Positions 1 through 10,291 of a stretch of 30,042 bases of DNA are shown here, piece after piece (position 1 is the first letter of the stretch; each line of letters starts with the position of its first letter). The translations under genes and the position numbers were made by a program. The notes below the pieces were generated by a model. That model searched no databases, was not told the DNA's origin, and saw only the letters and a list, made by a program, of their open reading frames with translations. This DNA is from Gnetum montanum (Eukaryota; Streptophyta; Gnetopsida; Gnetales; Gnetaceae), in assembly GCA_015680685.1 (NCBI GenBank), contig MNCI01016507.1:143111-173152 (forward strand). Reading direction: 5' to 3'.

Positions 1-485
1 TTCTTGAAGACATCTTTCTTTAGCTCCCTTGGAACTTTGAAATCTTCATTCCTTGTTCATGTTCTTAAACTTTGACATGCATTCTTATCTTAATCCAAGT
101 CCTACAAACACAACAACCACACAAACACACAAATATCCTTGTACTCCATCTTTCTTAACATTTTGACATACAAAATCTTCCACATGCCTTCTTGTCTTAA
201 TCCAAGTCCTACAAACACAACCACACAAACACACAAACATCCTTGTACTCCATTTTTCTAAACATTTTGACATACCAAAAGGTCAAAAATATTTTCCTTT
301 TTAGTAATATCCAAAACTCATGGAAATTGATTAGTCTTTATCATACCCTAATACATAAACTACTCCTTCCCCATTTTGGACATGACCAAAAAGAATGTGA
401 GTCAAGTTCCCCCTAAATAGGTGCATATATAAACAAATTTTTCATTTTTTTTATTTTCTTATTTTTTTTATCTTATAAAGATATT
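1..485. other. AT-rich flank left of LTR A, no gene seen
   Basis: No coding frame with recognisable content is visible. The segment holds the paired direct repeat listed separately and a T-rich tract near 437-475. It ends where LTR A begins with TGATGAGTGG. No primer binding site is visible next to LTR A on this side, so this looks like host flank or an older, unrecognised repeat. Confidence 0.5.
74..277. repeat. Two direct copies of a ~105-bp sequence
   Basis: Copy 1 (about 74-172) and copy 2 (about 181-277) both run from a CATGC-TTCTT start through a CA-rich stretch to an ATTTTGACATAC end. Offset is 107 nt at the left and 104 nt at the right, explained by a 3-nt CAA difference inside the CA-rich stretch. 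The minus-strand 62-codon frame across it only reflects the repeat. Confidence 0.85.
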
Positions 486-1191
486 TGATGAGTGGTGTAG
501 CTTCTAGTGCACTAGTCTTCTAGGAAGTGAATCTTGCCTTAAGGTTGATCGTTGTCTTCCCAATTAAAGTTGTGATGTACACTCGTATGGTTAAGTGTAA
601 TTGAGGCATCTAATTTTTATCATTTTTTATTTTATGGGTTTGATGTTTAAAGAGAAGTAAAGTAATTGGATTAACTAATTTAATGTAACTAATTAACTAG
701 TATCTAACTAGTCCTAATATAAGCATTTGGTCCCACTTTCCATATGCATCCTAAACCCACATATCTACAACTAGGTTACCAAGCACTATGCTACTAGTTG
801 TACCAAGCAATAATGTTGCTAGGATTACCAAGAGAATATGTGTTATGCTCGAAGTGGTCATACTTATATGTTTAATTTATTTTTCTTAATTACTTCATTA
901 ACATAATTACTAGAAAATATTTAATAAATAATTGAAAAAATTAAATGCATGAAGAGAATATTTAATCTACCCAAAATGATATAAGGTTTATCAAAAATCT
1001 CATCTTTATTCACACACACACTGTCGTGCTTAGGTATAACAATGCTCAAATAAAGATCCATACACTCAATGACTCCTACTATGGGCACTTGAGAGAAAAA
1101 TTCTAACTTTCAAATGAATAAATTGCAAGAGGTTTGCTACTACTAAAATCTCAATTACCATAAATTTAGATTTTGAATGCATATTTATAGT

Positions 1192-1199
1192 CAAATATA
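1192..1199 (-). promoter_or_regulatory. LTR A TATA box
   Basis: TATAAATA on the minus strand at the position shared by the family. Equivalent boxes are at 11059-11066 (B), 18350-18357 (E) and 19642-19649 (F). In C the site reads TAGAAATA, and in D it is an altered TA run near 17467-17475. Confidence 0.6.
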
Positions 1200-1204
1200 G
1201 ACAC

Positions 1205-1300
1205 TGCGTCAATGAGGCCTCATCAACTCATGATACGATGTGTCAACCAGGCCTTGTCGATGAGGCCCAGTTGACAAGGCCTCGTTGATGCAGCCAACAG
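1205..1300 (-). repeat. U3 array of GAGGCC / TTGATGAGGCC motifs
   Basis: Repeated 10-14-nt words such as CAATGAGGCCTC, TCGATGAGGCCC and TTGACAAGGCCTCG, in direct and inverted orientation, lie just upstream of the LTR TATA box. The same array occurs in LTRs D, E, F and in the plus-strand LTR, and is nearly lost in B. Position and repetition suggest an upstream promoter or enhancer array; this is inference. Confidence 0.55.
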
Positions 1301-1639
1301 AACTACGATTTATCATACCTTCACAACTGAATGAAAACTCATCCTCAAGTTCTTTTTACAAAATTGAAAAGGTATGAAATTATTAACTAACCTTTCTCAA
1401 ATAGAACTAATAGCTAACTTGACAAAAAATGAAGAGCCCAAGTGTACAGATCAACACATTTACAAAAATGGTGGTGTTTAAGACACAAAATTGAACACCA
1501 TGACATGACTCTTCAAAATTAGACAACACATTCCTTGATCTCATGAAGTTTGATGGAGAAGATTAGACAATCCTAGATAATGGTGACTCCTACGGTTTTG
1601 TGGACCTTATTTCGCTTCATGCATGTGCGATGGTCGAGG

Positions 1640-4440
1640 TGGCTATGGCTATCCTACTGCTATTGCAACTTCTGGTGGGAGGTAGAAAGCATCCAGTAGT
1701 GCTTCCATTTTCTCCTCTTTACTTCTAGGATCGTGCACCATCCACTTAGCATTTCTAATGTGGGTTGGAATGGGCACATCCTAGGGACATGGAATTATTA
1801 GAAATAGCCTCTTTGCATTGATAAACTAGGTAATGAATTATTTGTGTTCAATATCAAATGCTCTGATTGTATCCTTCAACTCCTAGTAATCATTCATCCT
1901 TTTTGGCTAGGTTCTCAATAGTTGATTTTTGATCTATGAAGTGTGTTCTAAAAACTTTGAGTTTAGCATTTGATCTATCAAGGTTTTTCTTGGTGTCTTT
2001 ATGGTGCTTGAACTCTGCCTTGTATAAAAAATATGAGCTAGCCACTTTTTTCTCTAACTCTGACTATGGTCATTCAGTAGTTAGCATAGCCAATATTACA
2101 TAGCAAAGATTGGCCAACTCAAGGTGCTCTATCATTTCTTCTATTTATAACTCCTTTAGGTAGATTGTTACTTTATTATAGGCATCAATCCCATCAACGA
2201 TGGACTGTCAAACTTCTCTCCCTTGTTGGAGTTGGTGGAGGGCTTCATTTATTTTTGCCTTTGTTACTTGGATGTGTTTCTCATTGAGTTTATTTTTTAG
2301 GCCAACTTGGTATTTGTAGTGATCTTTAACTTTTTCAAACTTCAAGGTTTCATTCTTCTAGGTGGTAATTTCAATAGTAGATTTCTGGTGTAAGGCATAA
2401 ACTTCCTTCATTGATAAATTCTGATTCTCTACAGCTAATCTCCTCAATTCCATATTTACCCTAGCTAGTTGCTCCTACTATTGATGAATAAATTCCTACA
2501 TTTGTTCCTTCTAGGCATCAACATTGTGCAGGTGATGATTTTGGGTAGTCAGAGTCTCATTCTCTTAGCATATCTAAGCCAAGTCCTTCTAAATTGAGTA
2601 CATCTTTGCTTCTACTATGGACTAGTTAAAGATGGCGATTATTGCCTCCTCCTCATCCTTCCTAAATAATTATTTAAGCTATTGGAAGGCTTCATCTCTA
2701 GTTGTTGTTGGGCTAAGGATCACAAGGTTAGCAACATGGGTACATTATTCAACAACCTCCATGGCCAAGCATTGATTTTGTGCTTGAGCCAGTTTGAGTT
2801 GTCCCTTCAAAATGATGAATTTTCCCCTTAAGGCTAGTAGCTCTGATTGGGTTTTGGTGATGCTTTCCAAAAAATTAAAGATATCTAGAATCAATTGCCT
2901 AGGCCCTACAAGTCGATCTAACAATTCTTCATGCTATGCTACATTCAACTTTTTGCTAATTGTGCCTACTGACATTTGCACATCTTGAAGTGCATATACA
3001 TATGGTATAGACATTATAGGTGCATTGAGTGCTTTAGCTATATGATCAATGATGAATTTAGTCGTTGTCTCCTATCCTTGGTGTTGCATCACTAAGATAG
3101 CTGCCCTTTCACCTTCTTCAATCACATAGAGGTGGCAGCATTCCCAAAGATTTCTAGAAATAAATGATATTATTATAAAAACACCATCACCTCTCAAGCA
3201 TTAGGATCTAACCTTGTGGGAAACTATGCTCATTGGTCAAAGAAAATTGGTTCACCCATTTCTATTTGATTAATTTTTGGAGACACCTCATTAAGGTGAC
3301 TCATTACTGGTCAATACATAGATGGATCTGCATCACTTTTCCTTGCACACTACTCCTACTCACTTAAGAGCTACTCTCAGATTTTTCACAAGCACTCAAT
3401 GGTGGTGCGGGCCTTCGATGTTGTTTCTTGAGTAAGAAATGGTGGTGGTGGCTACTCCTCTTCTTAAGTTATTGCTGGTATATTTTTCTTCATAATTTTA
3501 GATCATGAGGCCAAAGGAGCGTGCTTGATTATATCATTGGAGTAGTGAATGATTCGTGTCCTTTTACAAAGTTTTCAAATAAGGCATGGAAAGGGTAGGG
3601 TTTTCCTTCCATGTTAACTTTCCTTGAAGTGCTTTACAATTTCCAAATAGATGTGTTATGAAAGGTTTATGGGAAATATTCTACTTATAGTGATGCATGC
3701 TCAAGTAGGAAAGGTTGTTACCTTGCTTGGCTTCATCATTGGATTAAGATGATAGGCCTCAATTTTGAAATAGATGCACTTTGTTGGTGTTAGCATGTCA
3801 TACTCCTTATGGTCGACCTCATAACACTATTGAGTCTACTCCTTTTAGGCCTTAGGATCACCTTTCATTGATAGCTTCACCAACTATGTCCTAATGTTAA
3901 GTAACCTCAGTGCCTACGTGATAGCTTCGACCAAGTAGGATACTTGAATATCCTTGACCTTGATTGTGGACCCTGGCCTTCAATTTTTCTAGAAGAGATA
4001 TGTCTCTCCCATATACCATTCCCCATTGGATGTGATGACTAGCCACATGGGAGAGGTTTGTAGTTGTGTTTTGACTTCTACTAGAGCTTGTTCTTGGAAT
4101 GGCTTGAAGTTCTTTGCTTGAAGAACTAATTGCTGAATCTCTGAAGGCCTTATGATGTCAAGGTAGGCTTGAGTCAAAATTACTTCAACCCTTGGTGCGG
4201 GTACTATCAATTATCCTTGTTGTGATGCTTGGTGGACACTTTTTCTTCTAGAATCTATCAGAAAAATTCCACTTTAGGCTACCTCACGAAGAGGTCCCAT
4301 TGCATGCATAGTCTCTAGTGGTTCTTAGGCTTATTCTTGCTAGCCTCTTCTAGCTCTAGGTTGCTTCTTCCCTAGTTGAGAGGGTTCTTCTTCCTATAGG
4401 AATTTTGGTTTTGATGCTATTTGTAATCATAATGAGACCA
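1640..4440 (-). pseudogene. ORF X: coiled-coil ORF after pol of the Athila-like element, decayed
   Basis: The position, downstream of integrase and before the 3' LTR, is where Athila/Calypso elements carry an env-like or accessory ORF. The longest open piece, 4210-3989, reads MIVPAPRVEVILTQAYLD and on to GEWYMGETYLF. A middle part (about 3750-3540) has HLNPMM...FPCLI...KLCKRT, which resembles the 'putative plant transposon protein' family (Pfam PF20167); this match is from memory and only moderate. The last third (about 2330-1850) is one long hydrophilic, Lys/Glu/Gln-rich frame with heptad-like spacing, broken mainly at expected CAA, CAG and TGG codons. No membrane segment or signal peptide is visible, so an envelope role is not supported. 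A second copy lies at 12198-14250 on the plus strand. Confidence 0.55.
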
Positions 4441-6660
4441 TGGGTTAGCAATCATTATGTAACATGAAGTAATCAAAATACCTTTATCTGTTAATGATAG
4501 TTACACTTAGCTAAGTTGTGATCATGGTTGATTTAATTATTCCAATTATTATTTATTTATGTACTATTGATAATAATTCATCTCGAAAGTTGTTGAAAGG
4601 GTTAACTTTTTTAAAAAATTGATGTTTATATATTATTAAGGTTATTAACCCTTTGGAGGAGTTAGAAAAATTTTCAAAAAATTTCATTGGAAACCTTAAG
4701 GTTTGCATCCCCCACAATAAAGGTCTTACCTTTGGTAAGTGCAAGATTGAAAACTGTAGCAATTTGGATGAACATTTGGGAAGTTATGGGCTCTAAAAAC
4801 TTGCAAAAACTCCCAATGTGTTATGAGGTAAATGACAGAAATTTCTAAGTGCATGGTAATATATATAGGATTTATGCATTACGTTAATGGGGCCTCATCG
4901 ACATGGTTGGCTATGTCAACGAGGACTCATCAATGCAACTATTGACCACTGTAGACAATTGTTGACTTTGGTCAAATTTGCAAAATATAAAGAATTATTG
5001 AATAAAACTAGGATCAAATGAAAGCTCAAAAGGCTAAGAATAGTATGAAAACATGAGAAGAGGGGGTTATAGCTCATAAATTTGGAAAAATGAAGAAAAA
5101 TGATTAATGGGATGAATAAAATAAAAGGTTAAGGAGAACTAAGCAGAATACACAATGGAATATGCGAAAGATAGGATTGTAGCAATGTCTAAGGTAAGGA
5201 ACCTTAACTAATCAAGATAAGAGCTATGCAAGTGGATCCTCCCTATAGTAGGCTCATGTCCATGTTGCGTTTGCATAACCTCAACTAAGGAGTCCATGGG
5301 CCCCAGAGTTAATTAATGTTCATGAAAAATTAAGGACCAAATAAAAAGAATCTATCCAATAATTATAACCCATCAGAACAAGACATAGAACATAACATAG
5401 AATATGGTAGTGAGGTGAGTTATGGTAGCATGGATAGATGATAGAGAAGGTGGAATGGAATTCTAAATTAAGGTCATAAGAAGTCCCTTATGGAATTTCT
5501 GTTTAAAATAACTTGAGAAGATCCATCCTTAGTCCAGAACAAAACCATCCACTTTTAGTGACTTTGCATCGCCACTCTAAGACTGATCCACCTACATGAG
5601 ACACAAGAGTACTTCCACAAGACAACCACCATTCCATAAGGAGAAGAAAAGAGAGAATTAGGAAGTGAGAGAGGGCCTTAGTTAGAGGGGACTATCAAGC
5701 ATAAGTGCATGTCTTTCTAGTCCCATAACTAGTGCTTATGGCCTGTTTATTTTTTGAGGGGTGTTCTTTGAATTTCCATTTTTTCTCTGAAATTGGAACC
5801 ACACCATGCAAGTACTTATTCACTTAGTGTGTCTAATAGGTGTGCTTTGAATTCCCATTGTTCTTTTTTTTCCATATTTTTGGATACGAACCACACCATT
5901 CAAAGACTTTTTTTTGACTTTTTATTACTGGTTAGAATGGAATAGTAAGAAGTCCATGAAAAACGCTCAAGCACTCAAGAAAGTAGAAGAGTACAAAGAG
6001 TATTGAGTCCCCTTGAAGTCACACCCTTTACAAACCTTTGAATCCTTCCTAATTCTAGAACTACCAAGGCCATCAATTGATCAAAACTTTTTTTAATGGA
6101 AGGGACCTCAAATTCCCAGAATAAGGAAAACCATAGAATTGATTAGATGGGTAGATGATGTGGACTCATTGCTTGTTCCTTGAAAAATAAACCATGTCAA
6201 AGTCATCAAACATAAAAATTCAAAAATAGAAACCAAACATCAACAATCACAACATTAAGCATAAACCATCATTAGTAAACAACAACAATGACAATATGTT
6301 CTATGGCAATAAAGCAATTTTATTAGCAAAAATGAGGAAATATCACACTTGAACAAGAAAAAACAAAGTAAAATATATAAGAAAATGTAAAATAATCAAT
6401 AAAGTTTTAAAGGTGTAAAATTAGAAAAATCTAAAAATCAAAAATTTGTAAAATAAATAATTTGTAAAAATTACAAATGTGAAAAATAAAAAGTAGAAAA
6501 CCTGAGAAGCCATATGGATTATTAGCATAGATGGTCATCTCCCCAATGACTAAGTTGTAGGGAAGAGATCCAAAAGATAGAATGTGGTTGTCCATCCATC
6601 AAGGTGCTAGTTGTGTTGGCCTATCTTGGTTTGAGAAAAGATTTTACTTGTTGGATGTTA
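4441..6660. other. Spacer between integrase and ORF X, no gene seen
   Basis: AT-rich, full of stops in all frames. About 4441-4875 also occurs as its reverse complement at 11732-12190, so it belongs to the element. A short GAGGCC-type motif cluster lies at about 4880-4950. A diverged direct repeat is at 5760-5813 and 5839-5909 (TTTGAATT...CCATT...GAACCACACCAT...CAA). About 6230-6500 is A-rich on the plus strand. Confidence 0.6.
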
Positions 6661-6665
6661 ACCAA

Positions 6666-7037
6666 TTACTTTTTGTTTGGGCTTTCAAGCTTATAGATTA
6701 ACACGGCCCCAAAGGGAAAGGTTTGATCAATTATATAAGGTCCCTTCCATAGTGTTTGGAATTTTTTCTTCTGAGATACATGTGTGGGGTTCCAATAGAA
6801 AACCTTATCCCCTAGTTGAAGTTTTACTTTTCTAATTCTAAGATCATAATGTTGCTTGCTGAATGCCTTGTGCACCTCATTCAAAGATAGGATGACCAAT
6901 TTGTTTTCATCTAGCACATTCAAGTTCATTAATCTTTCTTTCTGTGCTAGACTTAGGTCAAGACTTAGATCATAGGTTGTTGAGAGTGTATGGAATTTGG
7001 ATTGGATTGGAAGCATTGGAAGTTTCCCGTACATCAA
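6666..7037 (-). pseudogene. Integrase C-terminal domain, Athila-like element
   Basis: A 123-codon open piece starting MMYGKLPMLP, the end of the gypsy integrase core (canonical form has YGK and P in this place). It continues to KVKLQLGDKVFYWNPTHV and the segment KKKFQTLWKGPYII, which fit the C-terminal 'G-D-V-L...K-L-x-P-K-W-x-G-P-Y' module that binds DNA non-specifically. The piece ends in a stop at 6666. It continues upstream on the minus strand into the catalytic core through stops, so the Met here is not a real start. Confidence 0.8.
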
Positions 7038-7880
7038 CTCATAGGGAGAATAGCTAATAGGAAGTTTCCATGTTGAATGGTAAGCCTAGAGGACATCATT
7101 AAGTTTTGTACTCCAATCTTTCCTATATTTGCTACTGGTTCATGTTAGTATTTTTGTGATCTCCCAATTGGTTACCTCTACTTGACCATTGGCTTGGGGG
7201 TGGTATGGTGCTTTTAATTTATGTTCAACCCCCAAACATTGCATCAACTTTGTAACAGTGGCACCTATGAAATGAGTTCCATTGTTAGAAATTAGTAAAC
7301 ATGGCACCCCAAACCTATTAACAATATTCTATTATATAAATAAATTAGTAGTGGATAATGTACAATCAATAATGATTGTTGCCTCTACCAATTTTGTGTA
7401 GTAGTCAACTACTACAATAATATATGTCTTTTCATTGTACATGGATGTGATGGGACCCATGAAGTCAATTCCCCATATGTCAAAAGATTCGAGTGGTTGA
7501 ATCCACTATTGAGGATTTTCCCTGCAAGCGATCATCCCCCTATCTCATTAACAACATTCACAAGATTAGAAAAACTAGTGGGCATCCCTAAAAATTGTAG
7601 GCTAGTAGTATCCTACCTTTATGATTTTTATGGTTATGTGTCTCCCTACATAATGGCCTCCATGAGGCCCTTTATGAGCATCTTAGAGAATGCACATATG
7701 ATCTTCATTAGGGACACACCAACAAATCAAGCCATTAGCATACACCTTGTAGAGGTATCCATTGATTTCCATAAAGTATTTGGCCTAATGAAGAAATTAT
7801 TACTTTTATCTAAAGTCAAGATCTTGTGGCATCTCCTAAGTGAGAAGATAAGTGAGGATACCATGGTACCATGTTGTTTC
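7038..7880 (-). pseudogene. Integrase catalytic core, Athila-like element, catalytic Asp changed
   Basis: Integrase inserts the retrotransposon cDNA into the genome. In translation the first catalytic Asp is seen in GIDFMGPI (codon at 7464-7466). The second is expected in S-D-N-G-T-H-F, but the sequence reads SNNGTHF (codon 7284-7286, Asp to Asn). The Glu in QANGQVEVTN is present (7176-7178). Stops and shifts occur throughout. The zinc-binding N-terminal part is poorly preserved, around 7600-7880. The plus-strand open frame at 7497-7916 is the antisense shadow of this domain. Confidence 0.8.
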
Positions 7881-7889
7881 TACAAGTGT

Positions 7890-8330
7890 TTGTTTATTTA
7901 TTGCTCCTATAAATAGGAGTTCATTTAGAAACTAATCAAAGACCCATCTTAAGCAAGAGAGATGGTTAATGACCACATTCTTGGTTCCTTTTCAATCTAC
8001 GATTGTGAGACCAAACTCTTGCAAGATCACAAGCCATTGTATGACACAAGGGCTCATCATTGGCTTGTTCATGAGGAAGTATATTACACTATGGTCCATG
8101 TGCACAAATACTTTATAGCTAAGCATATAGTGCCTAAACTCTTCTAGGGCATACACCATTATCATTAATTCTTTTTCTATAGTGGTGTAATTTACTTGTG
8201 CTCCCACAATGCTCTAGCTCATGCAGTGGATGTAGTATGGGCATTTCTTATCATCCATCTGCATGAGCACTACTCCCAAGGTGTAGTTAGATGCATAATT
8301 CATGATGTGGAAAGGTCTAGACCAATCTAG
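7890..8330 (-). pseudogene. RNase H domain, Athila-like element
   Basis: RNase H removes the RNA strand of the RNA-DNA hybrid during reverse transcription. An open piece at 8207-7992 reads MGAQVNYTTIEKELMIMVYA, then a segment with EFRHYMLSYKVFVHMDHSVI. This matches the gypsy pattern 'NYTTTEKELLAVVFA...KFR.YL...V.V.TDH' with the Glu and DH residues present. Upstream, a piece with YASNYTLGVVLMQ matches the first strand, but the expected first Asp is not seen there. Downstream it runs into the linker toward integrase with stops. Confidence 0.8.
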
Positions 8331-9253
8331 TGCTTGTAGGATTGGCATTTCTATGAGTTTCTCCTTTAATTATTGAAATGCATGTTCACATTCCTTGGTC
8401 TAGATGAAAGGTGCATCTTTTTTTGTAAGTTCTACCAATGATTTTACAATCTTAGAGAAATTCTCTAATCACCAGTAGTAGCCAATGTGTCCAAGGAATG
8501 ACCAAACATCTTTAGTTGACATGTTATATCTTAGATGATCCTTATCTTTTCTAGGTCCATCTTAATCCATTTTTGTGAAATTCGGTGCCCCAATACAATG
8601 TCATCTTGGACCATGAGATAGCTATTTTACTAGTTGAGCCTTAGATTTGTTTCAACACAGCTCTTCAATACTTTCTCAAGGTGGTGCAAGGCTTGATTAA
8701 ATGCCACTCCATAGGTGGAAAATTCATGCATGAAGACTTCTACACCACTACCAATCTACTATTGGAAAATACTAAGGACCAAGCATTGAAATGTTATAGG
8801 GGAATTGCACAAACCAAATGGCATCTTACAATATGCAAAAGTCTCCCAAGGACTTGTGAATGTTATTTTGGCCTAATCTTCTAGTGTAATAAGATTTGGT
8901 TATAGCCACTATAACCATCCAAGAAGCTATAATAATAATGCCTAGATATGATGTCCAACACTTGACCCACAAATGGCAATGAAAAATGATCATTAAATAT
9001 TATCATATTCAACAACCTGAAGTCAATGTAGACCCACCACTTGCCATCTTTCTTTGGCACAATTACAAGTGGTTTAACCCACTCACTATTTGTAATGGGA
9101 TAGATGAACCCTACCTTTAGGAGTTGTTCAATTTTCTCTTTGATAATCTACTTCAATTTTGGATTTAGCCACCTCTCTAGATACCTTTTAAACTTTATGG
9201 CTGGGTTAGTGTAAATGCAATGCTATCATATCCTTGGATTGATTCCTATTAGC
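8331..9253 (-). pseudogene. Reverse transcriptase, Athila-like element, catalytic YxDD/FMDD box lost
   Basis: RT copies the element RNA into cDNA. In order on the minus strand: SEWV.PLVIVPKKDGKW (about 9100-9040), a DHFSLPFV stretch, FLDGYSGYNQI with the first catalytic Asp (codon 8917-8919), then LEKVLKSCVETNL (about 8690-8640), typical of Athila/Calypso RTs. Where these families have FMDD, the sequence reads FMHE (8734-8723), so two catalytic aspartates are changed. Stops and frameshifts are frequent, so no protein could be made. Confidence 0.85.
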
Positions 9254-9550
9254 TCAAGATATGACCAAGAAAAAGCTATTGGGCCATTTGTTAATCACCT
9301 TTAACAGCTTTTCTTTTTGTTTAGGAGCAAGTTTGGCATTAATTATGATGAGCTTACCATTGTTTGAAAATGCATATTCCATGCCAATCAATAAATTTTT
9401 TAGTTCTATGGGCTCTTTCTTGAACTTATCAGGTATTTCCAACTCTTCCCAATAAGTATCATCATTTTCATCAAAGAGTTGGGGATGAACTTGTTCAAGT
9501 TTATCCATGCCTTCAACATAAGCACATGTTAGACTCTCATTTGGTTCCAT
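9254..9550 (-). pseudogene. Protease-RT linker, Athila-like element
   Basis: A 98-codon open piece with WEELEIPDKFKKEPIELKNL and then LAPKQKEKLLKVINKWPNSF. This corresponds to the segment just before RT in Athila-like polyproteins (canonical pattern: E-L-K-x-L-P-x-x-L-x-Y-A-F ... L-x-x-x-Q-E-x-x-L-L). It leads directly to the RT at lower coordinates. The plus-strand frame at 9261-9455 is its shadow. Confidence 0.75.
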
Positions 9551-9688
9551 GCATAATGTGTTACTATTTGAGTCAGCTATCAGTGATTGGGTGCCCTCCT
9601 ATTTTGTGGTTGTTACATATAGATACCTTTGAATATTAATTTCTTATGCACACTAATTACATGCTTTAATGTATGTACTATTGAAGGA
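9551..9688 (-). other. Broken stretch between protease and linker
   Basis: Stops in all minus-strand frames. It is presumably decayed polyprotein between two recognisable pieces; nothing else is visible. Confidence 0.5.
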
Positions 9689-10093
9689 TCAAATATTTTG
9701 AAAATAATGGCATCCATTATCATTATATGTGATGCATAGAATATGTTTCTTCTCTATCTTATCCAATTCATTTTCCTTGGAGATTTCTAGAGAGAGATCC
9801 CTTATGCCCAAGTGTGTGTCAACCATGCTTAACCAAGCTCTTCCCATAATGATGGGAAAGTCACTTTTTTTATTTTCAACCTTAATGACTAGAAAATTAA
9901 TAGGATAAGACCACCCACACACTGTGGTCATAATGTCCTCTACTAATCTTAGAGGGATAGTAATTGATTGATCTACCAATTCTAGATAGATGTTGCTCTT
10001 CTTGAGAGGTGGTAAGTTCCAGGCCTTATACATGTCATGGAAGATAAGATTAACTCTAAAACCAGAGTCACGAAGAACCTTACAACATCTCAC
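9689..10093 (-). pseudogene. Aspartic protease domain, Athila-like element
   Basis: This domain would cleave the gag-pol polyprotein. The 134-codon open piece contains the active-site triad as RDSGFRVNLI (Asp codon 10067-10069, triad DSG intact), then LELVDQSITIPLRLVEDI and FPIIMGRAWLSMVDTH. These fit the retropepsin pattern 'L-x-D-S-G-A-S-x-N-L-M ... L-x-L-A-D-x-S ... P-I-I-L-G-R-x-F-L'. It is the best preserved piece of this element. It begins about 200 bp from LTR B, so the gag that should precede it is deleted. Confidence 0.8.
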
Positions 10094-10291
10094 CCATTAT
10101 GATAAATGTGATCAACTAGACAACAATGACCATTAAAGCCACCAAGATTGAAGGGATGGTCGAAACCATCATTGGTGTCATCGATGCAGTGATGATGATA
10201 AACCTCTATTGGAAACTTAAAGCATGCTCAACATTGTAGAGGTAGTAAAGATTCAAACTAGGTAGTAAAGATAGGCAAAAAAAAAAACAAA
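10094..10291. other. Short remnant between protease and LTR B
   Basis: About 200 bp with a run of 11 A (10277-10287) next to LTR B. On the minus strand this follows the LTR end where a primer binding site should lie, but only a T-run is seen. Gag and leader appear deleted here. Confidence 0.55.

Larger units (their letters stand above)
486..1315 (-). repeat. LTR A, 3' LTR of the minus-strand Athila-like element
   Basis: It begins TGATGAGTGG and ends TTTATCA on the plus strand, 830 bp. It matches LTRs B-F over its length, but lacks about 75 bp just after the first 12 nt. A minus-strand TATAAATA lies at 1192-1199, and a GAGGCC-rich repeat array (about 1205-1300) lies upstream of it in transcription order. 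Next to its end (1316 on) is TA and then the internal polypurine-side sequence, so this is a 3' LTR. Confidence 0.85.

Noticed and set aside
486-496. Primer binding site next to LTR A
   Set aside because: The sequence left of LTR A is AT-rich with no tRNA match, so this side is outside the element.
7497-7916. 139-codon plus-strand frame as a gene
   Set aside because: It is antisense to the integrase core and has no recognisable domain.
8681-8884. 67-codon plus-strand frame
   Set aside because: Antisense shadow of the Athila-like RT around the FMHE box.
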